Positions 38,211 through 47,361 of a stretch of DNA of 64,000 nucleotides are shown here, piece after piece. Location of the stretch: NCBI GenBank assembly GCA_002842435.1, contig PHCX01000005.1, positions 1-64,000 on the forward strand. Direction: 5' to 3'. A program made the position numbers and the translations under genes. The notes beneath the pieces were generated by a model that saw nothing but the letters and a program-made list of their open reading frames with translations, made no database searches and was not told the origin of the DNA. How positions within the stretch are numbered: position 1 is the stretch's first letter; each line of letters begins with the position of its first letter. The stretch comes from Betaproteobacteria bacterium HGW-Betaproteobacteria-1. Its GTDB lineage: Bacteria > Pseudomonadota > Gammaproteobacteria > Burkholderiales > Methylophilaceae.

Positions 38211-38702
38211 ATGTTGAACAAGATTAAATCCGTATTATCCAGCCTGATGCTGGTCGAACTGCTGAAAGGCATGGCGCTGACCGGGCGTTATTTCTTCGCG
38301 CGCAAGATCACGGTGCAATATCCGGAAGAGCGCACACCGATGTCACCGCGCTTCCGCGGGCTTCATGCCCTGCGCCGTTATCCAAATGGCGAGGAACGTT
38401 GCATTGCCTGTAAGCTGTGCGAGGCCGTATGTCCGGCCATGGCCATCACCATTGAGTCCGAGCAGCGTGAGGACAATACCCGCCGTACCACGCGTTATGA
38501 CATCGACCTGACCAAGTGCATCTTCTGCGGTATGTGTGAAGAATCCTGTCCGGTCGATTCCATCGTCGAGACCCGCATCTTCGACTATCACGGTGAAAAA
38601 CGTGGCGACCTGTTATATACCAAGGTCATGCTGCTGGAAGTGGGCGACAAGTACGAGCAGCAGATCGCTGCCGATCGCGCAGAAGACGCGAAATTCAGAT
38701 AG
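38211..38702 (+). CDS. nuoI: NADH-quinone oxidoreductase subunit I
   Basis: NuoI (TYKY type) carries clusters N6a and N6b as a double ferredoxin fold: [16 protein letters not shown] and [16 protein letters not shown], each with the C-x2-C-x2-C-x3-CP pattern. An amphipathic N-terminal helix ([19 protein letters not shown]) lies along the membrane. At 163 residues the length is standard. It sits 16 nt after nuoH. Confidence 0.97.
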   Translation: MLNKIKSVLSSLMLVELLKGMALTGRYFFARKITVQYPEERTPMSPRFRGLHALRRYPNGEERCIACKLCEAVCPAMAITIESEQREDNTRRTTRYDIDLTKCIFCGMCEESCPVDSIVETRIFDYHGEKRGDLLYTKVMLLEVGDKYEQQIAADRAEDAKFR

Positions 38703-38733
38703 TGCAACATCAGTGAACAAGGCTTGAGCAAAT

Positions 38734-39390
38734 ATGTTTGAGGGTATGGTTTTTCAGGACTTCGTGTTCTACACATTCGCGGCGATTCTGCTGTTCGCCG
38801 GCCTGCGTGTGATCACAGCACGCAACCCCGTGCATGCCGCGCTGTTTCTGGTGCTGGCTTTCTTTACCGCAGCCGGCATCTGGCTGTTGCTGGAAGCCGA
38901 GTTCCTCGCCATCGTGCTGGTGCTGGTCTATGTCGGCGCCGTCATGGTGCTGTTCCTGTTCGTTGTCATGATGCTGGATATCAATCTGGACCGCTTGCGA
39001 GAAGGGTTCTGGGACTATCTGCCGATGGCCGGTTTCATCGGCGTGCTGATGGCTGCGGAGATGGTGATGATTCTCGGCAGCAAGAATTTCGGCGTCGACC
39101 GTGTCGGCGCACCACCACCCAAACCGGCCGATTACAGCAACACGGCAGAACTGGGACGTGTGCTGTATTCCGACTATCTGCTGACGTTTGAACTGGCTGC
39201 CGTCGTGCTGCTGGTGGCGATTGTCGCGGCGATTGCACTGACATTGCGCGACCGCAAGGACAGCAAGTTCATCAACCCGGCCGACCAGGTCAAGGTCAAG
39301 CGTGCCGACCGCGTGCGCATGGTCAGCATGCCTTCATTCAAGGAGCCGCCGGCAGACGATGCGGCCAACAATACTAAGGATCAAGCCTGA
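38734..39390 (+). CDS. nuoJ: NADH-quinone oxidoreductase subunit J
   Basis: NuoJ (ND6) is a membrane subunit with five helices; the third contains [22 protein letters not shown], with the conserved pi-bulge-forming Tyr-Val-Gly-Ala motif. It is 218 residues including a hydrophilic C-terminal extension of about 40 residues ([13 protein letters not shown] region), longer than in E. coli but usual for Betaproteobacteria. Its stop shares one base with the nuoK start (TGATG). Confidence 0.95.
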   Translation: MFEGMVFQDFVFYTFAAILLFAGLRVITARNPVHAALFLVLAFFTAAGIWLLLEAEFLAIVLVLVYVGAVMVLFLFVVMMLDINLDRLREGFWDYLPMAGFIGVLMAAEMVMILGSKNFGVDRVGAPPPKPADYSNTAELGRVLYSDYLLTFELAAVVLLVAIVAAIALTLRDRKDSKFINPADQVKVKRADRVRMVSMPSFKEPPADDAANNTKDQA

Positions 39391-39695
39391 TGGTCGGTCT
39401 GTCTCATTATCTGGTACTCGGTTCCTTGCTGTTCGCAATCAGCGTGGTCGGCATTTTCCTCAATCGCAAGAACGTCATCGTGTTATTGATGGCCATCGAG
39501 TTGATGCTGCTGGCAGTGAATCTGAATTTCATTGCCTTCTCTCATTATCTGAATGATCTGGCAGGTCAGGTATTCGTTTTCTTCATCCTGACGGTGGCTG
39601 CTGCCGAATCCGCTATCGGTCTGGCGATTCTGGTGTTGCTGTTCCGCAACATGAAGACAATTAACGTCGATGATCTCGATCAATTGAAAGGTTAG
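39390..39695 (+). CDS. nuoK: NADH-quinone oxidoreductase subunit K
   Basis: NuoK (ND4L) is a small membrane subunit in the proton path. It is 101 residues with three helices and conserved intramembrane acids: Glu in [20 protein letters not shown] and Glu in [18 protein letters not shown]. The start overlaps the nuoJ stop by one base. Confidence 0.96.
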   Translation: MVGLSHYLVLGSLLFAISVVGIFLNRKNVIVLLMAIELMLLAVNLNFIAFSHYLNDLAGQVFVFFILTVAAAESAIGLAILVLLFRNMKTINVDDLDQLKG

Positions 39696-39701
39696 AACGA
39701 G

Positions 39702-41717
39702 ATGACGATGCAAACCATTTACCTGCTGATCCCAACTCTGCCGCTGATGGCAGCGGCAATCGTCGGCCTGTTCGGCCGTCAGCTGCCACGCGCTTCTGCG
39801 CACTGGCTCACCATCCTTGGCGTTGCGGCTTCGTTCGTACTTTCCGCCTATGTCTTCAAGCATGTGCTCGACGGCCATGTATTCAACGGCTCGGTCTATA
39901 CCTGGCTGATCAGCGGTGGTACCACGTTCGAGGTCGGTTTCCTCATCGACAAGCTGTCGGCCACCATGATGGTGGTGGTGACTTTTGTTTCGCTCATGGT
40001 GCACATCTACACTATCGGTTACATGGAAGAAGACCCGGGTTACAGCCGTTTCTTCAGCTACATTTCGCTGTTCACCTTCTCCATGCTGATGCTGGTCATG
40101 AGCAACAACTTCATGCAGCTGTTCTTCGGCTGGGAAGCGGTGGGCCTGGTGTCCTATCTGCTGATCGGTTTCTGGTACAAGCGGCCGACGGCCATCTATG
40201 CCAACCTGAAGGCTTTCCTCGTTAACCGGGTCGGTGACTTCGGCTTCCTGCTTGGCATCGGCATGGTGCTCTTTTTCCTCGGCAGCCTGGACTATGCCGC
40301 CGTGTTTTCGGTGGCGCCGCAAATGGCGGGGAATACGGTACAAGTGATTCCTGGCGTGGACTGGTCGCTGATGACCGTGATCTGCATCCTGCTGTTCATT
40401 GGCGCCATGGGCAAATCGGCGCAGGTGCCGCTACATGTCTGGCTACCGGATTCGATGGAAGGCCCGACGCCGATTTCTGCCCTGATTCACGCGGCGACCA
40501 TGGTCACGGCCGGTATCTTCATGGTGGCGCGTATGTCTCCGCTGTATGAACTGTCGACCACGGCACTGTCCTTCGTGCTTATCATTGGTGCCATCACGGC
40601 GCTGTTCATGGGCTTTCTCGGTATCATCCAGAATGATATCAAGCGCGTCGTTGCCTATTCCACGCTGTCGCAACTGGGCTACATGACGGTTGCTCTTGGC
40701 GCTTCCGCCTACTCGGTGGCGATGTTCCACCTGATGACGCATGCTTTCTTCAAGGCGCTGCTGTTCCTTGCAGCCGGTTCCGTCATCATGGCCATGCACC
40801 ACGACCAGGACATCCGCAACATGGGCGGTTTGCGCAAGTACATGCCCATCACCTGGATCACTTCGCTGATCGGCTCGCTGGCCCTGATTGGCACGCCGCT
40901 GTTCTCCGGCTTCTATTCCAAGGATTCCATTATCGAAGCGGTGAAATTCTCCGACATCGCCGGCAGTGGCTTTGCCTATTTTGCCGTGCTGACTGGCGTC
41001 TTCGTTACCGCTTTCTATTCCTTCCGCATGTATTTCCTTGTGTTCCACGGTAAGGAGCGCTGGATGGAAGCGGCTCACCACGATGCAGCACATGACGATG
41101 CACACGGTCATGACGAGCATCATGGTCTGGCGCCGCACGAGAAACCGCACGAGCAGAAATGGGTGGTGACCTTACCGCTTGTTCTGTTGGCGATTCCTTC
41201 GGTGGTCATCGGCTATATCGCCATCGAACCCATGTTGTTCGGCGACTTCTTCAAGGGCGTGATCCATGTCGATCAGGCTGCGCACCCGGCCATGAGCGTG
41301 CTTGCCAGCCATTTTCACGGTGCTGCGGCGATGGCCCTGCACGGTTTGCAAACCTGGCCGTTCTGGCTGGCACTGTCCGGCGTCGCGCTCTCATGGTTCT
41401 TCTATATGAAGCGGCCGGATATCCCTGCCGCCATCAAGCAGCGTTTCGACCTGATCTATCGCATCCTCGATAACAAGTACGGTTTCGACAGCTTCAACGA
41501 CAAGTTCTTTGCTGCCGGTTCACGCTGGCTCGGCAACAGGTTGTGGCAGATCGGCGATGTAAAACTGATTGACGGTGCCGTGGTCAACGGCACGGCCAGA
41601 CTGATCGGCCGTCTGTCCGGCATCATCCGCCAGCTGCAGTCCGGCCTGATCTATCACTATGCTTTCGCCATGATCATTGGCGCGTTCCTCCTGCTGACCT
41701 TCTTCATGAAGGTATAA
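39702..41717 (+). CDS. nuoL: NADH-quinone oxidoreductase subunit L
   Basis: NuoL (ND5) is the distal antiporter-like proton pump subunit with the long lateral helix. The 671-residue protein has conserved helix-7/8 segments (GKSAQVPLHVWLPDSMEGPT, ALIHAATMVTAG) and the later THAFFKALLFLAAGS with functional His and Lys residues. A His/Asp-rich cytoplasmic or periplasmic loop (about residues 452-480: HHDAAHDDAHGHDEHHG) precedes the last helices; such loops vary widely and could bind metal. It starts 6 nt after nuoK. Confidence 0.96.
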   Translation: MTMQTIYLLIPTLPLMAAAIVGLFGRQLPRASAHWLTILGVAASFVLSAYVFKHVLDGHVFNGSVYTWLISGGTTFEVGFLIDKLSATMMVVVTFVSLMVHIYTIGYMEEDPGYSRFFSYISLFTFSMLMLVMSNNFMQLFFGWEAVGLVSYLLIGFWYKRPTAIYANLKAFLVNRVGDFGFLLGIGMVLFFLGSLDYAAVFSVAPQMAGNTVQVIPGVDWSLMTVICILLFIGAMGKSAQVPLHVWLPDSMEGPTPISALIHAATMVTAGIFMVARMSPLYELSTTALSFVLIIGAITALFMGFLGIIQNDIKRVVAYSTLSQLGYMTVALGASAYSVAMFHLMTHAFFKALLFLAAGSVIMAMHHDQDIRNMGGLRKYMPITWITSLIGSLALIGTPLFSGFYSKDSIIEAVKFSDIAGSGFAYFAVLTGVFVTAFYSFRMYFLVFHGKERWMEAAHHDAAHDDAHGHDEHHGLAPHEKPHEQKWVVTLPLVLLAIPSVVIGYIAIEPMLFGDFFKGVIHVDQAAHPAMSVLASHFHGAAAMALHGLQTWPFWLALSGVALSWFFYMKRPDIPAAIKQRFDLIYRILDNKYGFDSFNDKFFAAGSRWLGNRLWQIGDVKLIDGAVVNGTARLIGRLSGIIRQLQSGLIYHYAFAMIIGAFLLLTFFMKV

Positions 41718-41724
41718 AAAGAAA

Positions 41725-43218
41725 ATGATGACCGAACTTCCTATTATCAGTCTTGCTATCTGGGTGCCCATACTGGCCGGTATCCTGGTGCTGTTCACCG
41801 GTGACGACCGGCGTGCCTGTCTTGCGCGCTGGCTGGCGCTGGCCGGTTCGATTGCCGGTTTCCTGGCGACATTGCCGCTCTATACCGGTTTCGATTTCGC
41901 CAATGGCGGCTTCCAGTTCCAGGAAAGGTTGAGTTGGATTCCGGCCTTCAACATCCATTACCACCTTGGTGTCGACGGCATCTCGGTGCCGCTGATCCTG
42001 CTGACCAGTTTCATGACCATGGTCGTCGTTGTCGCCGGCTGGGAAGTCATCGAGAAGCGGGTGGCGCAGTACATGGCGTCCTTCCTCATCATGTCCGGTC
42101 TCATGATCGGTGTTTTCAGCGCGCTGGATACCATTCTCTATTACGTGTTCTGGGAAGCGATGCTGATCCCGATGTTCCTTGTCATCGGGATCTGGGGCGG
42201 ACCGAACCGCGTTTACGCCACCATCAAGTTCTTCCTTTACACGCTGCTCGGCTCACTGCTGATGCTGGTGGCTTTCATCTATCTTTATCACCAGACCGAC
42301 AGTTTCTCACTGACCGATTATTATCAGTTGCCGCTGGCGTTGCCGGTGCAGATCCTGATCTTCTTCGCCTTCTTCATGGCTTTCGCCGTCAAGATCCCGA
42401 TGTGGCCGGTGCACACCTGGCTGCCGGATGCGCACGTCGAGGCGCCGACCGGCGGTTCCGTCGTGCTGGCGGCCATCATGCTGAAGCTGGGCGCCTACAG
42501 TTTCCTGCGCTTCGCCATGCCGATCGCGCCTGACGCTTCGCACTACCTGGCCGGTTTCATGATCACGTTGTCGCTGATTTCCATCGTCTACATCGCCTTT
42601 GTCGCGCTGGCTCAGAGGGACATGAAGAAGCTGATCGCTTATTCCTCCATTTCGCACATGGGCTTCGTCACGCTCGGCATGTTCATTTTCAATCCGCTCG
42701 GTCTGGAAGGCGCCATTGTGCAGATGATTTCACACGGTTTCATTTCGGCCGCCATGTTCCTCTGTGTTGGCGTGCTGTATGACCGCGTGCATTCCCGCGA
42801 GATTTCCGCCTATGGCGGCGTGGTCAATACCATGCCGACCTTTGCCGCCTTTGCCGTGCTGTTCGCCATGGCCAATGCCGGCCTGCCCGGCACTTCCGGC
42901 TTCGTCGGCGAGTTCCTGGTCATCCTCGGTTCGATGCAGGTCAACTTCTGGTACGCCTTCCTTGCCGCGTTGACGCTGATCTTCGGTGCGGCGTATACCC
43001 TGTGGATGGTCAAGCGTGTGTTCTTTGGCGAAGTTGCCAATGCACATGTGGCTGAGCTGAAAGACATCAACAAGCGTGAGTTCCTGATACTGGGCGTGCT
43101 GGCAGTGCTGGTGCTGGGCTTCGGCTTGTATCCTGCGCCTATCACGGAAATGACCAATGCCACCGTTACACAGTTGCTGTCACACATGGCGCATAGCAAG
43201 CTGCCTGCCGGATTCTGA
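41725..43218 (+). CDS. nuoM: NADH-quinone oxidoreductase subunit M
   Basis: NuoM (ND4) is the middle antiporter-like proton-pumping subunit. It is 497 residues with about 14 helices. The key segments are FYVFWEAMLIP-like LYYVFWEAMLIPMFLVIG (conserved Glu in helix 5), KIPMWPVHTWLPDAHVEAPT (Lys and His) and LIAYSSISHMGFVTLG. It lies 7 nt after nuoL and 15 nt before nuoN. Confidence 0.97.
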   Translation: MMTELPIISLAIWVPILAGILVLFTGDDRRACLARWLALAGSIAGFLATLPLYTGFDFANGGFQFQERLSWIPAFNIHYHLGVDGISVPLILLTSFMTMVVVVAGWEVIEKRVAQYMASFLIMSGLMIGVFSALDTILYYVFWEAMLIPMFLVIGIWGGPNRVYATIKFFLYTLLGSLLMLVAFIYLYHQTDSFSLTDYYQLPLALPVQILIFFAFFMAFAVKIPMWPVHTWLPDAHVEAPTGGSVVLAAIMLKLGAYSFLRFAMPIAPDASHYLAGFMITLSLISIVYIAFVALAQRDMKKLIAYSSISHMGFVTLGMFIFNPLGLEGAIVQMISHGFISAAMFLCVGVLYDRVHSREISAYGGVVNTMPTFAAFAVLFAMANAGLPGTSGFVGEFLVILGSMQVNFWYAFLAALTLIFGAAYTLWMVKRVFFGEVANAHVAELKDINKREFLILGVLAVLVLGFGLYPAPITEMTNATVTQLLSHMAHSKLPAGF

Positions 43219-43233
43219 GATTGAGATAAACCC

Positions 43234-44679
43234 ATGAACGAAATTCTTCCTGACTTGATCTCCGCTCTACCCGAGATATTCGTACTCGGCATGGCGATGT
43301 TCATCCTGCTGCTGGACCTGTTCCTCAAGCCGTCCAATCGTGTGCTGATCTATGTCTTTTCACAGCTGACACTGGCCGGTGCTGCCGCCATTACGATCCT
43401 GACGCATACGCCAGCGGTCAGCTACGCCTTTACCGGCATGTTCGTCGATGACCCGATGTCGGATGTGTTGAAGGTCATGATCTATATCGGCACCGCCATC
43501 ATGTTTGTCTATACCCGGCATTACCTGACGCTGCGCGGTATGTTCCGCGGCGAGTATTACGCGCTGGTGCTGTTCTCCATGGTTGGCATGATGATCATGG
43601 TCTCCGGCCAGAATTTCCTGACCCTGTATATGGGCTTGGAACTGCTGTCGCTCTGCCTCTATGCGCTGGTGGCGCTGGATCGCGACAATCCGCGCGCGAC
43701 CGAAGCGGCGATGAAGTATTTCGTGCTGGGTGCGCTGGCTTCCGGCATGTTGCTCTACGGCATGTCCATGATGTACGGCGCGACCGGCAGCCTGGACATC
43801 ATCCAGGTCGGCAATTCCCTGACGCAGGGCGCGCCGACCTATTCCATGCTGATTCTGGGCTTGGTGTTCATCGTTGCCGGCCTTGCTTTCAAGCTGGGTG
43901 CCGTGCCGTTCCAGATGTGGGTGCCTGACGTTTATCATGGTGCGCCAACGGCGATGACCATGCTGATCGGTTCCGTCCCCAAGCTGGCCGCCTTCGCCAT
44001 GGTCATCCGCCTGTTGGTGCAGGGCTTGTACGTGCTGGCGGTCGACTGGCAGGGCATGCTGGTCATCATGGCCGTGCTCTCCATCATCATCGGTAATGTG
44101 ACGGCAATCGCACAAACCAACCTCAAGCGCATGCTGGCCTATTCAACCATCTCGCATATTGGCTTCCTGCTGTTTGGCATCATGAGCGCCAGCCTGAATG
44201 GCTTCGCGTCTTCCATGTTCTATGTTTCAGCCTATGTGCTGATGACGCTGGCCGGCTTCGGCATGATCCTGCTGCTGTCGCGTCAGGGTTTTGAAGCCGA
44301 GAATCTGGACGATCTCAAAGGGCTCAATCAGCGCAGCCCATGGAACGCCTTTCTCATGATGATCGTCATGTTCTCGATGGCGGGTGTACCGCCGACCCTT
44401 GGTTTCTACGCCAAGTTCACCGTGCTGCAGGCGGCGCTGGAGGCCGGCTTTGTTGGGGTCGTCATCTTCGCCGTATTGATGGCGGCGGTCGGCGCTTTCT
44501 ATTATTTGCGTGTGGTCAAGCTCATGTACTTCGATGAACCCGAGGACAAGAGCCCGATAGTGGCGTCAAATGGCATGCGCGTGATGCTCAGCGTTAATGC
44601 GCTGGCCTTGCTGGTGCTGGGTCTGATGCCGCAGATTCTGATGGGTATCTCCGCTTATGCCATTTTCAACAGTATCTAA
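43234..44679 (+). CDS. nuoN: NADH-quinone oxidoreductase subunit N
   Basis: NuoN (ND2) is the third antiporter-like subunit next to NuoK. It is 481 residues with conserved NFLTLYMGLELLSLCLYALV, FKLGAVPFQMWVPDVYHGAP (pump Lys) and KRMLAYSTISHIGFLLFG. It is the final nuo gene; a DUF2818 gene follows at 12 nt, the usual betaproteobacterial order. Confidence 0.97.
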   Translation: MNEILPDLISALPEIFVLGMAMFILLLDLFLKPSNRVLIYVFSQLTLAGAAAITILTHTPAVSYAFTGMFVDDPMSDVLKVMIYIGTAIMFVYTRHYLTLRGMFRGEYYALVLFSMVGMMIMVSGQNFLTLYMGLELLSLCLYALVALDRDNPRATEAAMKYFVLGALASGMLLYGMSMMYGATGSLDIIQVGNSLTQGAPTYSMLILGLVFIVAGLAFKLGAVPFQMWVPDVYHGAPTAMTMLIGSVPKLAAFAMVIRLLVQGLYVLAVDWQGMLVIMAVLSIIIGNVTAIAQTNLKRMLAYSTISHIGFLLFGIMSASLNGFASSMFYVSAYVLMTLAGFGMILLLSRQGFEAENLDDLKGLNQRSPWNAFLMMIVMFSMAGVPPTLGFYAKFTVLQAALEAGFVGVVIFAVLMAAVGAFYYLRVVKLMYFDEPEDKSPIVASNGMRVMLSVNALALLVLGLMPQILMGISAYAIFNSI

Positions 44680-44691
44680 CCGGCTCATACT

Positions 44692-44985
44692 ATGACGAAT
44701 TCCGTACTGTTGTTGCTGATCTTCCTGGTCGCCAATCTGCCCTGGTTTTCCAATCGGCTGTTCTATGTGATTCCGTTGAAGCAGCACCCTAAAAATTTCG
44801 GCTGGTGTCTGCTCGAGCTGGTCGTGCTGTACTTTGTCATGGGCGCTGTTGCCTTTTATACTGAGCGTGCAACCATGGGGCAGGTGGCAGATCAGAACTG
44901 GGAGTTCTATGCCGTCACAGCCAGTCTTTTTGTTGTGTTTGCCTTTCCGGGCTTTGTTTACAAATATTTCTGGCAACGTAGCTAA
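44692..44985 (+). CDS. DUF2818-family membrane protein
   Basis: A 97-residue protein with three membrane helices (about 3-20, 38-55 and 68-88). The segment NLPWFSNRLFYVIPLKQHPK and the C-terminal AFPGFVYKYFWQ are typical of DUF2818. The family is repeatedly found directly after nuoN in Betaproteobacteria, suggesting an accessory or assembly role for complex I, but no function has been established as far as I know. Confidence 0.87.
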   Translation: MTNSVLLLLIFLVANLPWFSNRLFYVIPLKQHPKNFGWCLLELVVLYFVMGAVAFYTERATMGQVADQNWEFYAVTASLFVVFAFPGFVYKYFWQRS

Positions 44986-45045
44986 AAAAGCGGGCAGGGG
45001 TGCCACGCCAGAGCCGATAACCTTTGCAGGGAGTCAACTCTGACC

Positions 45046-45930
45046 ATGAAAAACGTATACGCACAAATTCAATCTCTTGCCATTGCGGCATGTCTCGCCT
45101 TCGGCCTGCAGGCCTGCAGCGTCAACGACATTCTGCCAGACGCGGAATTCAATACCCTGATGGTGGATGCCGATGCTGCCATTCATGACAACCGCTGGGA
45201 TGTCGCCACCTCCAAACTCGAACAGGCGTCTCGTTTGCAGCCAAACAACCTTGCAGTGAAGTTGAAACAGGGCCAGGTCAATCAGCAGAGCGGCAAACTG
45301 GCGCTGGCGCATAACACCTATCAGCAGATCATCGATGCCGCGGCGACAGCCAAAGGCAAGGATCTCGAGATCGTGCAATCTGCCAGGACGCAGCAGGCCA
45401 AACTCGGTTTCAAGCCGATAGACAAGGCCACAGTACTGGAGCCGGATTCAATTGCTGCGGCGCCCGTAGCAACAGGATCGGATGCGCAGTCATCCACCGA
45501 GGGCCGGGTTCAAGATGCCGCACCTTTGCCGATAGAACCAATTGCGCAAAAAGATGTAGTTCCGCAGCCAGTGATCAATAGTGTCAATGACGAGGCCGTC
45601 ATCAGTGAGCGTCTCGAAGCCTGGCGCCTGGCCTGGCAACAGCAACGCGTCAGCGATTACCTGGCTTTCTACAAGGCCGATTTCACGGGTGGATTGCGCA
45701 GTCATGCAGCATGGCGTCAGCAGCGGGCCGACAGGATCAAAACGGCAAAGGATCTGCAGATCGATATATCCAGCCTGCAGATGGAGTTGCAGGATGAGGA
45801 CAAGGCTACCGTGACCTTCACGCAGACATATCAGGCTGCCAATCATCGCGATGTCGGATTGAAGACGTTGTCCCTGCAGAGGATCAATGATCAATGGTTG
45901 ATTGCCAATGAGCAGTTCAGCAAGCAGTAA
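45046..45930 (+). CDS. Lipoprotein with TPR-like and NTF2-like (Cds6 C-terminal) domains
   Basis: This 294-residue exported protein has a signal peptide ending in the lipobox LQAC|S at residue 23-26, so lipidation at Cys25 or so is expected. Residues about 35-120 form TPR-like helices (WDVATSKLEQASRLQPNNLAV). A Pro/Ala-rich linker leads to a C-terminal NTF2-like domain (about 190-294, LEAWRLAWQQQRVSDYLAFY through TVTFTQTYQA), as found in L,D-transpeptidase-associated Cds6-type proteins. The domain pair suggests an envelope role; the substrate is unknown. The Nudix gene starts within its 3' end. Confidence 0.78.
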   Translation: MKNVYAQIQSLAIAACLAFGLQACSVNDILPDAEFNTLMVDADAAIHDNRWDVATSKLEQASRLQPNNLAVKLKQGQVNQQSGKLALAHNTYQQIIDAAATAKGKDLEIVQSARTQQAKLGFKPIDKATVLEPDSIAAAPVATGSDAQSSTEGRVQDAAPLPIEPIAQKDVVPQPVINSVNDEAVISERLEAWRLAWQQQRVSDYLAFYKADFTGGLRSHAAWRQQRADRIKTAKDLQIDISSLQMELQDEDKATVTFTQTYQAANHRDVGLKTLSLQRINDQWLIANEQFSKQ

Positions 45931-46522
45931 ACCTGCTGCACTGGTCGACGGAGACCTGGACAGTTCCGATGAACTGACGGAGCGTTGTTTGTCTTCGCAG
46001 GATATTCCGCACACCCGTTTCATGCGGGTCAAACGTGACCGGGTCTTGCTGCCCAGCGGTCGTGAAGGCGAGCGAGAATACATCATGCATCCGGGTGCGG
46101 TGCTGGTCATCCCCATGCTGGAAGACGGTCGGCTGGTACTGGAACGGCAGTTCCGCTATCCGCTTCGGCAGGTTTTTATTGAATTGCCTGCCGGCAAAAT
46201 CGACCCGAACGAGGATCCGCTTTTTACCGGCCAGCGTGAACTGCAGGAGGAGACCGGTTATACGGCCAGCGAATGGATCTATCTGGCCGCGCAGCATCCC
46301 TGTATCGGATATTCCGACGAAATCATCCACATCTATCTGGCACGTGGTCTGACGGCGGGGCAACATCAACGTGATGCCGACGAGGCGCTGCAGATATTCG
46401 AAGCGCATTACCAGGACTGCCTGCGCATGGTGCAGACGGGCGAGATCACGGACGGAAAAACCATCATCGCGCTATTCTGGCTGGAAAAATACCTGCAGGG
46501 TTCATGGTCACCCCAGTCCTGA
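45908..46522 (+). CDS. Nudix hydrolase, ADP-ribose pyrophosphatase-like
   Basis: This 204-residue protein has the Nudix box region GKIDPNEDPLFTGQRELQEETGYT, with the RELQEETGY core binding catalytic Mg2+. A preceding VLVIPMLEDGRLVLERQFRYP and FIELPAGKID match ADP-ribose/ADP-sugar pyrophosphatases (NudF/ADPRase subfamily). It probably hydrolyses ADP-ribose to AMP and ribose phosphate. ATG at 45908 lies 23 nt inside the upstream gene; a TTG two codons earlier is less likely. The stop overlaps the next gene. Confidence 0.88.
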   Translation: MSSSASSKPAALVDGDLDSSDELTERCLSSQDIPHTRFMRVKRDRVLLPSGREGEREYIMHPGAVLVIPMLEDGRLVLERQFRYPLRQVFIELPAGKIDPNEDPLFTGQRELQEETGYTASEWIYLAAQHPCIGYSDEIIHIYLARGLTAGQHQRDADEALQIFEAHYQDCLRMVQTGEITDGKTIIALFWLEKYLQGSWSPQS

Positions 46523-47361
46523 TCGTCGGTTGCGGCGATCTGGGTGGCGCTGTTGCCGACCTTTTGAATCAGCAGAGTTTTGCAGTGACCGGGCTCAGAC
46601 GTAGTCGGGCGTCGTTAGTGGCGGGGGCCAAGTTGATCCAGGCCGACATCACTGATGCCGCCAGTCTGCAGCAATTGGCCACCGTTAAGCCGGAAATTCT
46701 GCTGTATTGCGTTGCTGCCGATGCGCAGACCGACGAGAGTTACAAGGCGCATTATGTCGAAGGCCTGCGCAATGTATTGGCCGTGTTGAAACCATGCAAG
46801 TCCTTGCGCCATGTCTTTTTCGTTTCCAGTACGCGGGTTTATGGCCGGCAGACCGATGACTGGCTGGATGAGAACAGTCCGGCACAGCCTTCCGACTTTG
46901 GCGGTCAGCGGTTGCAGGAAGCGGAGTCCCTGCTGAATACGTTCGATATCCCTCACACCATACTGAGACTTTCCGGCATCTATGGACCCGGCAGGACACG
47001 CTTGCTGCATCTGGCCATGACTCCACAGGCATGGCCATCAAACAACAGCTGGACCAATCGGATTCATCGGGATGATGCCGCTGCGTTCATCGCGCATTGT
47101 GTGACAAAGGTAGACATGGGCGAGGTGTTGGCACAGGTTTACCTGGTGACGGACAGCCAACCGGTGCCGCAGTATGAAGTGCTGCAATGGCTGGCAGGAA
47201 AACAGGGTGTGGATATGACGGCAGTAGCGATACCACCGATTGCAGGTGGCAAGCGTTTGAGTAATCGGCGCATGCTCGATAGTGGCTTTAGTCTGCGCTA
47301 TCCCGATTACCAGACGGGTTACGGCCAGTTGCTGGCGTCAGAAAGCTCTTTCAGGCGCTAA
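46504..47361 (+). CDS. NAD(P)-binding epimerase/SDR family protein (YeeZ-like)
   Basis: This 285-residue Rossmann-fold protein is of the extended-SDR type. The nucleotide motif LIVGCGDLGGAVADLL is at residues 5-20. The remnant of the active site VFFVSSTRVYGRQT has Ser and Tyr without the full YxxxK. LRLSGIYGPGRTRLL follows. These features match YeeZ-like proteins annotated as NAD-dependent epimerases with unknown substrate. It overlaps the Nudix gene by 19 nt and is convergent with the decarboxylase gene (11-nt overlap of the ends). Confidence 0.83.
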   Translation: MVTPVLIVGCGDLGGAVADLLNQQSFAVTGLRRSRASLVAGAKLIQADITDAASLQQLATVKPEILLYCVAADAQTDESYKAHYVEGLRNVLAVLKPCKSLRHVFFVSSTRVYGRQTDDWLDENSPAQPSDFGGQRLQEAESLLNTFDIPHTILRLSGIYGPGRTRLLHLAMTPQAWPSNNSWTNRIHRDDAAAFIAHCVTKVDMGEVLAQVYLVTDSQPVPQYEVLQWLAGKQGVDMTAVAIPPIAGGKRLSNRRMLDSGFSLRYPDYQTGYGQLLASESSFRR

